A stretch of 60,000 nucleotides of DNA from Hydractinia symbiolongicarpus (taxonomy: Eukaryota; Cnidaria; Hydrozoa; Anthoathecata; Hydractiniidae). The notes under the pieces were generated by a model. That model did not search any database, had not been told where the DNA came from, and saw only the letters and a program-made list of their open reading frames with translations. The DNA lies in the NCBI RefSeq assembly GCF_029227915.1, contig NC_079876.1, positions 11,348,001 to 11,408,000 of the forward strand. The letters are read 5' to 3'. Positions 25,555-37,366 of the stretch are shown piece by piece. Every line of letters begins with the position of its first letter. Position 1 is the stretch's first letter. The translations under genes were made by a program, and so were the position numbers.

Positions 25555-25651
25555 AGTTTGTAATACACACGAATTACACCAAGATTAATTTCTTCTGATA
25601 ATGAAGTAAATTTCTGTTGTTGTTTAGGATCTTTCGTTAAAAATATAATTT

Positions 25652-25661
25652 CTCGTCGCCA
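25652..25661 (-). other. Primer binding site (tRNA-Ser-like)
   Basis: On the coding strand TGGCGACGAG lies one base after the 5' LTR. It is complementary to a tRNA ending CTCGTCGCCA. As I remember it, animal tRNA-Ser(GCT) ends this way; that identity comes from memory, while the position and the TGG start are seen directly. Confidence 0.75.
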
Positions 25662-25662
25662 A

Positions 25663-25803
25663 TGTTAAAAACTGAGGACACGTGTGTTCAACATAATCTA
25701 TTCTCAAAAATAATAATATTTACAGTTCTTCTTTCGTACTTGTTTTCGACATGCTCTCCATCGTATAGCGTGTACTCCATTAAAGTGTGTATTCGCTATA
25801 ACA
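25663..25803 (-). repeat. 5' LTR (right copy)
   Basis: 141-bp terminal repeat and the promoter-side LTR for the minus-strand element. On the coding strand it begins TGTTATAGCG and ends TTTTTAACA. It is one base longer than the left copy. I saw no clear TATA box. Confidence 0.95.
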
Positions 25804-25808
25804 GTTGC
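25804..25808. repeat. Target-site duplication GTTGC (right)
   Basis: Second copy of the 5-bp duplication, directly after the right LTR end TATAACA. Confidence 0.93.
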
Positions 25809-28808
25809 CAGATATTGTACGCCTAGAACTGTAGGGGGGTACAGAATAATTCCGGCATCCATACCTGATTTTTTCTGTACCCCCCATGGCGTACCCAGAT
25901 ATTTGTACGCCCAGAACTGTAGGGGTTACAGAATAATTCAGGCATCCATACCTGATTTTTTCAGTACCCCCTTCGCCGTTGCCAGATACTTCTACGCCAA
26001 GAACTGTAAGGGTGTACAGAATAATTCAGGCATCCATACCTGATTTTTTCTGTAGCCCCCATGGCGTACCCGGATATTTGTACGCCCAGAACTGTGGGGG
26101 TGTACAGAATAATTCAGGCATCCATACCTGATTTTTTCTGTAGCCCCCATGGCGTACCCGGATATTTGTACGCCCAGAACTGTGGGAGGGGTACAGAATA
26201 TTTCAGGCATCCATACCTGATTTTTTCTGTACCCCCTATGGCGTTGCCAGATATTTGCACGCCCAGAACTGTAGGGGGTACAGAATAATTCAGGCATTCA
26301 TACCTGATTTTTTCTGTACCCCCTATGGCGTTCCCAGATATTGTACGCCTAGAACTGTAGGGGGGTACAGAATAATTCAGGCATTCATACCTGATTTTTT
26401 CTGTACCCCCTATGGCGTTGCCGGATAGTGTACGCCTAGAACTGTAGGGGTGTACAGAATAATTCAGGCATCCATACCTGATTTTTTCTGTAGCCCCCAT
26501 GGCGTACCCGGATATTTGTACGCCCAGAACTGTGGGGGGGTGCAGAATATTTCAGGCATCCATACCTGATTTTTTCTGTACCCCCTATGGCGTTGCCAGA
26601 TATTTGCACGCCCAGAACTGTAGGGGGTACAGAATAATTCAGGCATTCATACCTGATTTTTTCTGTAACCCCTATGGCGTTGCCAGATATTGTACGCCTA
26701 GAACTGTAGGGGGGTACAGAATAATTCAGGCATTAATACCTGATTTTTTCTGTACCCCCTATGACGTTGCCAGACATTTATACGCCCAAAACTGTAGGGG
26801 GGTACAGAATAATTCAGGCATCCATACCTGATTTTTTCTGAACCCTCTATGGCGTTGCCAGATATTTGCACGCCCAGAACTGTAGGGGTGTACAGAATAA
26901 TTCAGGCATCCATACCTGATTTTTTCTGTACCCCCCATGGCGTACCCAGATATTTGTACGCCCAGAACTGTAGGGGGTACAGAATAATTCAGGCATTCAT
27001 ACGTGATTTCTTCTGTACCCTCTTTGCCGTTGCCAGATACTTCTACGCCCAGAACTGTAAGGGGGTACAGAATAATTCAGGCATCCATACCTGATTTTTT
27101 CTGTACCCCCCATGGCGTACCCAGATATTTGTACGCCCAGAACTGTAGGGGGGTACAGAATAATTCAGGCATCCATACCTGATTTTTTCTGTACCCCCTA
27201 TGGCGTTGCCAGATATTGTACGCCTAGAACTGTAGGGGGGTAAAGAATAATTCAGGCATTAATACCTGATTTTTTCTGTACCCCCTATGGCGTTGCCAGA
27301 TATTTATACGCCCAAAACAGTAGGGGGGTACAGGATAATTCAGGCATCCATACCTGATTTTTTCTGTACCCTCCATGGTGTTGCCAGATATTTGCACGCC
27401 CAGAACTGTAGGGGGGTACAGAATAATTCAGGCATTCATACCTGATTTTTTCTGTAGCCCCTGTGGCGTTGCCAGATATTGCACGCCTAGAACTGTAGGG
27501 GGGTACAGAATAATTCAGGCATCCATACCTGATTTTTTCTGTACCCCCCATGGCGTACCCAGATATTTGTACGCCCAGAACTGTAGGGGGGGTACAGAAT
27601 AATTCAGGCATCCATACGTGATTTTTTCTGTACCCCCTATGGCGTTGCCAGATATTTGCACGCCCAGAACTGTAGGAGGTACAGAATAATTCAGGCATTC
27701 ATACCTGATTTTTTCTGTACCCCCTGTGGCGTTGCCAGATATTGTACGCCTTGAACTGTAGGGGGGTACAGAATAATTCAGGCTTCCATACTTGATTTTT
27801 TCTGTACCCCTCATGGCGTACCCAGATATTTGTACGCCCTGAACTGTAGGGGGGTACAGAATAATTCAGGCATCCATACGTGATTTTTTCTGTACGCCCT
27901 ATGGCGTTGCCAGATATTTGCACGCCCAGAACTGTAGGGGGTACAGAATAATTCAGGCATTCATACCTGATTTTTTCTGTACCCCCTATGGCGTTGCCAG
28001 ATATTGTACGCCTAGAACTGTAGGGGGGTACAGAATAATTCAGGCATTAATACCTGATTTTTTCTTTACCCCCTATGACGTTGCCAGACATTTATACGCC
28101 CAAAACTGTAGGGGGGTACAGAATAATTCAGGCATCCATACCTGATTTTTTCTGTACCCTCTATGGCGTTGCCAGATATTTGCACGCCCAGAACTGTAGG
28201 GGGGTACAGAATAATTCAGGCATTCATACCTGATTTTTTCTGTACACCCTATCGCGTTGCCAGATATTTGCACGCCCAGAACTGTAGGGGGTACAGAATA
28301 ATTCAGGCATTCATACCTGATTTTTTCTGTACCCCTATGGCGTTGCCGGATAGTGTACGCCTAGAACTGTAGGGGGATACAGAATAATTCAGGCATTAAT
28401 ACCTGACTTTTTTTGTACCCCTATGGCGTTACCAGATATTTGTGCGCCCAGAATTGTAGGTGGGTACAGAATAATTCAGGCATCCATACCTGATTATTTC
28501 TGGACCCCTTATGACGTTACCAGATGTTTGTACGCCCAGCACTGTAGGGGGTACAGAATAATTCAGGCATTCATACGTGATTTTTTTTGTGCCCCCTATG
28601 GCGTTGCCAGATATTTGTACGCCCAGAACTGTAGGGGGGTACAGAATAATTCAGGCATCCATACCTGATTTTTTCTGTACCCCCTTCGCCGTTGCCAGAT
28701 ACTTCTACGCCAAGAACTGTAAGGGTGTACAGAATAATTCAGGCATCCATACCTGATTTTTTCTGTAGCCCCCATGGCGTACCCGGATATTTGTACGCCC
28801 AGAACTGT

Positions 28809-28827
28809 GGGGGGGGGGGGGGGGGGG
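28809..28827 (+). repeat. Longest homopolymer G tract (about 19 G)
   Basis: The G-run that opens each palindrome is normally 5-6 bases. In one monomer class (…CAGAACTGTGG…) it has expanded to about 10-19 uninterrupted G. Other examples start near 538, 1771, 2828, 5283, 6952, 9413 and 11258. The tract length differs between otherwise nearly identical duplicate copies (11-12 G near 2828, 17 G near 6952). Confidence 0.85.
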
Positions 28828-31754
28828 TACAGAATAATTCAGGCATCCATACCTGATTTTTTCTGTACCCCCTATGGGGTTGCCATATATTTGCACGCCT
28901 AGAACTGTAGGGGGTACAGAATAATTCAGGCATTCATACCTCATTTTTTCTGTACCCCCTATGGCGTTGCTAGATATTGTACGCCTAGAACTGTAGGGGG
29001 GTACAGAATAATTCAGGCATTAATACCTGATTTTTTATGTACCCCCTGTGACGTTGCCAGACATTTATACGCCCAAAACTGTAGGGGGGTACAGAAAAAT
29101 TCAGGCATCCATACCTGATTTTTTCTGTACCCTCTATGACGTTGCCAAATATTTGCAGGCCCAGAACTGTAGGGGGGTACAGAATAATTCAGGCATTCAT
29201 ACCTGATTTTTTCTGTACCCCCTGTGGCGTTGCCAGATATTTGCACGCCCAGAACTGTAGGGGGTACAAAATAATTCATGCATTCATACCTGATTTTTTC
29301 TGTACCCCCTATGGCGTTGCCAGATATCGTACGCCTAGAACTGTAGGGGGTACAGAATAATTCAGGCATTAATACCTGATTTTTTCTGTACCCCCTATGG
29401 CGTTGCCAGATATTTATACGCCCAAAACAGTAGGGGGGTACAGGATAATTCAGGCATCCATACCTGATTTTTTCTGTACCCTCTATGGCGTTGCCAGATA
29501 TTTGCACGACCAGAACTGTAGGGGGGTACAGAATAATTCAGGCATTCATACCTGATTTTTTCTGTACCCCCTGTGGCGTTGCCAGATATTGTACGCCTAG
29601 AACTGTAGGGGGGTACAGAATAATTCAGGCATCCATACCTGATTTTTTCTGTACCCCCCATGGCGTACCAAGATATTTGCACGCCCAGAACTGTAGGGGG
29701 TACAGATTAATTCAGGCATTCATACCTGATTTTTTCTGTACCCCCTATGGCGTTGCCAGATATTGTACGCCTAGAACTGTAGGGGGGCACAGAATAATTC
29801 AGGCATTAATACCTGATTTTTTCTGTACCCCTTATGGCGTTACCAGATGTTTGTACGCCCAGCACTGTAGGGGGTACAGAATAATTCAGGCCTTCATACG
29901 AGATTTTTTTTGTACCCCCTATGGCGTTGCCAGATGTTTGTACGACCAGCACTGTAGGGGGGTACAGAATAATTCAGGCATCCATACCTTATTTTTTCTG
30001 TACCCCCCATGTCGTACCCAGATATTTGTACGCCCAGAACTATAAGGGGGCACAGAATAATTCAGGCATCCATACCTGATTTTTTCTGTACCCCCTTCGC
30101 CGTTGCCAGATACTTCTACGCCAAGAACTGTAAGGGTGTACAGAAAAATTCAGGATTCCATACCTGATTTTTTCTGTAGCCCCCATGGCGTACCCGGATA
30201 TTTGTACCCCCAGAACTGTGGGGGAGGGGGGGGTACAGAATAATTCAGGCATCCATACCTGATTTTTTCTGTACCCCCTGTGGCGTTGCCAGATATTGTA
30301 CGCCTAGAACTGTAGGGGGGTACAGAATAATTCAGGCATTAATACCAGATTTTTTCTGTACCCCTTATGGCGTTACCAGATGTTTGTACGTCCAGCACTG
30401 TAGGGGGTACATAATAATTCAGGCATTCATACGTGATTTTTTTTGTACCCCCTATGGCGTTGCCAGATGTTTGTACGACCAGCACTGTAGGGGGGTACAG
30501 AATAATTCAGGCATCCATACCTGATTTTTTCTGTACCCCCTATGACGTTGCCAGATATTTGCACGCCCAGAACTGTAGGGGGTACAGAATAATTCAGGCA
30601 TTCATACCTGATTTTTTCTGTACCCCCTATGGCGTTGCCAGATATTGTACGCCTAGAACTGTAGGGGGGTACAGAATAATTCAGGCATTAATACCTGATT
30701 TTTTCTGTACCCCCTATGGCGTTGCCAGATATTTATACGCCCAAAACAGTAGGGGGGTAAAGGATAATTCAGGCATCCATACCTGATTTTTTCTGTACCC
30801 TCTATGACGTTGCCAGATATTTGCACGCCCAGAACTGTAGGGGGGTACAGAATAATTCAGGCATTCATACCTGATTTTTTCTGTACCCCCTGTGGCGTTG
30901 CCAGATATTTGCACGCCCAGAACTGTAGGGGGTACAAAATAATTCAGGCATTCATACCTGATTTTTTCTGTACCCCCTATGGCGTTGCCAGATATCGTAC
31001 GCCTAGAACTGTAGGGGGTACAGAATAATTCAGGCATTAATACCTGATTTTTTCTGTACCCCCTATGGCGTTGCCAGATATTTATACGCCCAAAACAGTA
31101 GGGGGGTACAGGATAATTCAGGCATCCATACCTGATTTTTTTTGTACCCTCTATGGCGTTGCCAGATATTTGCACGACCAGAACTGTAGGGGGGTACAGA
31201 AGAATTCAGGCATTCATACCTGATTTTTTCTGTACCCCCTGTGGCGTTGCCAGATATTGTACGCCTAGAACTGTAGGGGGGTACAGAATAATTCAGGCAT
31301 CCATACCTGATTTTTTCTGTACCCCCCATGGCGTACCCAGATATTTGTACGCCCAGAACTGTAGGGGGGTACAGAATAATTCAGGCATCCATACCTGATT
31401 TTTTCTGTACCCCCTATGGGGTTGCCATATATTTGAACGCCCAGAACTGTAGGGGGTACAGAATAATTCAGGCATTCATACCTGATTTTTTCTGTACCCC
31501 CTATGGCGTTGCCAGATATTGTACGCCTAGAACTGTAGGGGGGTACAGAATAATTCAGGCATTAATACCTGATTTTTTCTGTACCCCTTATGACGTTGCC
31601 AGACATTTATACGCCCAAAACTGTAGGGGGTACAGAATAATTCAGGCATCCATACCTGATTTTTTCTGTACCCTCTATGGCGTTGCCAGGTATTTGCACG
31701 CCTAGAACTGTAGGGGTGTACAGAATAATTCCGGCATCCATACCTGATTTTTTC

Positions 31755-34560
31755 TGTACCCCCCATGGCGTACCCAGATATTTGCACGCCCAGAACTGTA
31801 GGGGGTACAGATTAATTCAGGCATTCATACCTGATTTTTTCTGTACCCCCTATGGCGTTGCCAGATATTGTACGCCTAGAACTGTAGGGGGGAACAGAAT
31901 AATTCAGGCATTAATACCTGATTTTTTCTGTACCCCTTATGGCGTTACCAGATGTTTGTACGCCCAGCACTGTAGGGGGTACAGAATAATTCAGGCCTTC
32001 ATACGAGATTTTTTTTGTACCCCCTATGGCGTTGCCAGATGTTTGTACGACCAGCACTGTAGGGGGGTACAGAATAATTCAGGCATCCATACCTTATTTT
32101 TTCTGTACCCCCCATGTCGTACCCAGATATTTGTACGCCCAGAACTATAAGGGGGCACAGAATAATTCAGGCATCCATACCTGATTTTTTCTGTACCCCC
32201 TTCGCCGTTGCCAGATACTTCTACGCCAAGAACTGTAAGGGTGTACAGAAAAATTCAGGATTCCATACCTGATTTTTTCTGTAGCCCCCATGGCGTACCC
32301 GGATATTTGTACCCCCAGAACTGTGGGGGAGGGGGGGGTACAGAATAATTCAGGCATCCATACCTGATTTTTTCTGTACCCCCTGTGGCGTTGCCAGATA
32401 TTGTACGCCTAGAACTGTAGGGGGGTACAGAATAATTCAGGCATTAATACCAGATTTTTTCTGTACCCCTTATGGCGTTACCAGATGTTTGTACGTCCAG
32501 CACTGTAGGGGGTACATAATAAGTCAGGCATTCATACGTGATTTTTTTTGTACCCCCTATGGCGTTGCCAGATGTTTGTACGACCAGCACTGTAGGGGGG
32601 TACAGAATAATTCAGGCATCCATACCTGATTTTTTCTGTACCCCCTATGACGTTGCCAGATATTTGCACGCCCAGAACTGTAGGGGGTACAGAATAATTC
32701 AGGCATTCATACCTGATTTTTTCTGTACCCCCTATGGCGTTGCCAGATATTGTACGCCTAGAACTGTAGGGGGGTACAGAATAATTCAGGCATTAATACC
32801 TGATTTTTTCTGTACCCCCTATGGCGTTGCCAGATATTTATACGCCCAAAACAGTAGGGGGGTAAAGGATAATTCAGGCATCCATACCTGATTTTTTCTG
32901 TACCCTCTATGGCGTTGCCAGATATTTGCACGCCCAGAACTGTAGGGGGGTACAGAATAATTCAGGCATTCATACCTGATTTTTTCTGTACCCCCTGTGG
33001 CGTTGCCAGATATTGTACGCCTAGAACTGTAGGGGGGTACAGAATAGTTCAGGCATCCATACCTGATTTTTTCTGTACCCTCCATGGCGTACCCAGATAT
33101 TTGTACGCCCAGAACTGTAGGGGGGTACAGAATAATTCAGGCATACATACCTGATTTTTTCTGTACCCCCTATGGCGTTGCCAGATATTTGCACGCCCAG
33201 AACTGTAGGGGGTACAGAATAATTCAGGCATTCATACCTGATTTTTTCTGTACCCCCTATCGCGTTGCCAGATATTGTACGCCTAGAACTGTAGGGAGGG
33301 TACAGAATAATTCAAGCATTAATACCTGATTTTTTCTGTACCCCCTATCGCGTTGCCAGATATTTGCACGCCCAGAACTGTAGGTGGTACAGAATAATTC
33401 AGGCATTCATACCTGATTTTTTCTGTACCCCCTATGGCGTTATCAGATATTTGTACGCCCAGAACTGTAGGGGGGTACAGAATAATTCAGGCATTCATAC
33501 CTGATTTTTTCTGTACCCCTTATGGCGTTACCAGATGTCTGTACGCCCAGCACTGTAGGGGGTACAGAATAATTCAGGCATTCATACGTGATTTTTTTTG
33601 TACCCCCTATGGCGTTGCCAGATGTTTGTACGACCAGCACTGCAGGGGGTACAGAATAATTCAGGCATTCATACGTGATTTCATCTGTACCCCCTTTGCC
33701 GTTGCCAGATACTTCTACGCCCAGAACTGTAAGGGGATACAGAATAATTCAGGCATCCATACCTGATTTTTTCTGTACCCCCCATGGCGTACCCAGATAT
33801 TTGTACGCCCAGAACTGTAGGGGGGTACAGAATAATTCAGGCATCCATACCTGATTTTTTCTGTACCCCCTATGGCGTTGCCAGATATTTGCACGCCCAG
33901 AACTGTAGGGGGTACAGAATAATTCAGGCATTCATACCTGATTTTTTCTGTACCCCCTATGGCATTGCCAGATATTGTACGCCTAGAACTGTAGGGGGGT
34001 ACAGAATAATTCAGGCATTAATACCTGTTTTTTTCTGTACCCCCTATGGCGTTGCCAGATATTTATACGCCCAAAACAGTAGGGGGGTACAGGATAATTC
34101 AGGCATCCATACCTGATTTTTTCTGTACCCTTCATGGCGTTGCCAGATATTTGCACGCCCAGAACTGAAGGGGGGGTACAGAATAATTCAGGCATTCATA
34201 CATGATTTTTTCTGTACCCCCTGTGGCGTTGCCAGATATTGTACGCCTAGAACTGTAGGGGGGTACAGAATAATTCTGGCATCCATACCTGATTTTTTCT
34301 GTACCCCCCATGGCGTACCCAGATATTTGTACGCCCAGAACTGTAGGGGGTACAGAATAATTCAGGCATTCATACGTGATTTTTTTTGTACCCCCTATGG
34401 CGTTGCCAGATGTTTGTACGACCAGCACTGCAGGGGGTACAGAATAATTCAGGCATTCATACGTGATTTCATCTGTACCCCCTTTGCCGTTGCCAGATAC
34501 TTCTACGCCCAGAACTGTAAGGGGATACAGAATAATTCAGGCATCCATACCTGATTTTTT
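31755..34560. repeat. 2.8-kb satellite duplication, copy 1
   Basis: About 32 monomers repeated at an offset of 2806 bp in 34561-37366. Shared private variants include the interrupted G-run GGGGGAGGGGGGGGTA at 32325 and 35131, ATTAATACCAGATT, and TGATTTCATCTG. The first 1.1 kb of the block also matches 29650-30800 at an offset of 2105 bp, so part of the block is present three times. Confidence 0.85.
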
Positions 34561-37366
34561 CTGTACCCCCCATGGCGTACCCAGATATTTGCACGCCCAG
34601 AACTGTAGGGGGTACAGATTAATTCAGGCATTCATACCTGATTTTTTCTGTACCCCCTATGGCGTTGCCAGATATTGTACGCCTAGAACTGTAGGGGGGA
34701 ACAGAATAATTCAGGCATTAATACCTGATTTTTTCTGTACCCCTTATGGCGTTACCAGATGTTTGTACGCCCAGCACTGTAGGGGGTACAGAATAATTCA
34801 GGCCTTCATACGAGATTTTTTTTGTATCCCTATGGCGTTGCCAGATGTTTGTACGACCAGCACTGTAGGGGGGTACAGAATAATTCAGGCATCCATACCT
34901 TATTTTTTCTGTACCCCCCATGTCGTACCCAGATATTTGTACGCCCAGAACTATAAGGGGGCACAGAATAATTCAGGCATCCATACCTGATTTTTTCTGT
35001 ACCCCCTTCGCCGTTGCCAGATACTTCTACGCCAAGAACTGTAAGGGTGTACAGAAAAATTCAGGATTCCATACCTGATTTTTTCTGTAGCCCCCATGGC
35101 GTACCCGGATATTTGTACCCCCAGAACTGTGGGGGAGGGGGGGGTACAGAATAATTCAGGCATCCATACCTGATTTTTTCTGTACCCCCTGTGGCGTTGC
35201 CAGATATTGTACGCCTAGAACTGTAGGGGGGTACAGAATAATTCAGGCATTAATACCAGATTTTTTCTGTACCCCTTATGGCGTTACCAGATGTTTGTAC
35301 GTCCAGCACTGTAGGGGGTACATAATAAGTCAGGCATTCATACGTGATTTTTTTTGTACCCCCTATGGCGTTGCCAGATGTTTGTACGACCAGCACTGTA
35401 GGGGGGTACAGAATAATTCAGGCATCCATACCTGATTTTTTCTGTACCCCCTATGACGTTGCCAGATATTTGCACGCCCAGAACTGTAGGGGGTACAGAA
35501 TAATTCAGGCATTCATACCTGATTTTTTCTGTACCCCCTATGGCGTTGCCAGATATTGTACGCCTAGAACTGTAGGGGGGTACAGAATAATTCAGGCATT
35601 AATACCTGATTTTTTCTGTACCCCCTATGGCGTTGCCAGATATTTATACGCCCAAAACAGTAGGGGGGTAAAGGATAATTCAGGCATCCATACCTGATTT
35701 TTTCTGTACCCTCTATGGCGTTGCCAGATATTTGCACGCCCAGAACTGTAGGGGGGTACAGAATAATTCAGGCATTCATACCTGATTTTTTCTGTACCCC
35801 CTGTGGCGTTGCCAGATATTGTACGCCTAGAACTGTAGGGGGGTACAGAATAGTTCAGGCATCCATACCTGATTTTTTCTGTACCCTCCATGGCGTACCC
35901 AGATATTTGTACGCCCAGAACTGTAGGGGGGTACAGAATAATTCAGGCATACATACCTGATTTTTTCTGTACCCCCTATGGCGTTGCCAGATATTTGCAC
36001 GCCCAGAACTGTAGGGGGTACAGAATAATTCAGGCATTCATACCTGATTTTTTCTGTACCCCCTATCGCGTTGCCAGATATTGTACGCCTAGAACTGTAG
36101 GGAGGGTACAGAATAATTCAAGCATTAATACCTGATTTTTTCTGTACCCCCTATCGCGTTGCCAGATATTTGCACGCCCAGAACTGTAGGTGGTACAGAA
36201 TAATTCAGGCATTCATACCTGATTTTTTCTGTACCCCCTATGGCGTTATCAGATATTTGTACGCCCAGAACTGTAGGGGGGTACAGAATAATTCAGGCAT
36301 TCATACCTGATTTTTTCTGTACCCCTTATGGCGTTACCAGATGTCTGTACGCCCAGCACTGTAGGGGGTACAGAATAATTCAGGCATTCATACGTGATTT
36401 TTTTTGTACCCCCTATGGCGTTGCCAGATGTTTGTACGACCAGCACTGCAGGGGGTACAGAATAATTCAGGCATTCATACGTGATTTCATCTGTACCCCC
36501 TTTGCCGTTGCCAGATACTTCTACGCCCAGAACTGTAAGGGGATACAGAATAATTCAGGCATCCATACCTGATTTTTTCTGTACCCCCCATGGCGTACCC
36601 AGATATTTGTACGCCCAGAACTGTAGGGGGGTACAGAATAATTCAGGCATCCATACCTGATTTTTTCTGTACCCCCTATGGCGTTGCCAGATATTTGCAC
36701 GCCCAGAACTGTAGGGGGTACAGAATAATTCAGGCATTCATACCTGATTTTTTCTGTACCCCCTATGGCATTGCCAGATATTGTACGCCTAGAACTGTAG
36801 GGGGGTACAGAATAATTCAGGCATTAATACCTGTTTTTTTCTGTACCCCCTATGGCGTTGCCAGATATTTATACGCCCAAAACAGTAGGGGGGTACAGGA
36901 TAATTCAGGCATCCATACCTGATTTTTTCTGTACCCTTCATGGCGTTGCCAGATATTTGCACGCCCAGAACTGAAGGGGGGGTACAGAATAATTCAGGCA
37001 TTCATACATGATTTTTTCTGTACCCCCTGTGGCGTTGCCAGATATTGTACGCCTAGAACTGTAGGGGGGTACAGAATAATTCTGGCATCCATACCTGATT
37101 TTTTCTGTACCCCCCATGGCGTACCCAGATATTTGTACGCCCAGAACTGTAGGGGGTACAGAATAATTCAGGCATTCATACGTGATTTTTTTTGTACCCC
37201 CTATGGCGTTGCCAGATGTTTGTACGACCAGCACTGCAGGGGGTACAGAATAATTCAGGCATTCATACGTGATTTCATCTGTACCCCCTTTGCCGTTGCC
37301 AGATACTTCTACGCCCAGAACTGTAAGGGGATACAGAATAATTCAGGCATCCATACCTGATTTTTT
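34561..37366. repeat. 2.8-kb satellite duplication, copy 2
   Basis: Tandem copy of 31755-34560. A small difference is a shortened TTTGTATCCCTATGG at about 34820, where copy 1 has TTTGTACCCCCTATGG. The boundaries are approximate because they fall in sequence common to all monomers. Confidence 0.82.

Larger units (their letters stand above)
20950..25803 (-). mobile_element. Complete Ty3/gypsy LTR retrotransposon, Mag/SURL-like
   Basis: A 4854-bp element with short LTRs (20950-21089 and 25663-25803) that start TGTTA and end TAACA, flanked by the direct repeat GTTGC. Read on the minus strand the order is 5' LTR, primer binding site, one Gag-Pol frame, polypurine tract, 3' LTR. The single fused frame, two zinc knuckles, protease-RT-RNase H-integrase order and very short LTRs are typical of the Mag/SURL branch of Ty3/gypsy; the lineage is a family-knowledge inference. 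The LTRs differ by one base and the long frame is uninterrupted, so the insertion is recent and the copy may be competent. It sits inside a satellite monomer. Confidence 0.95.
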
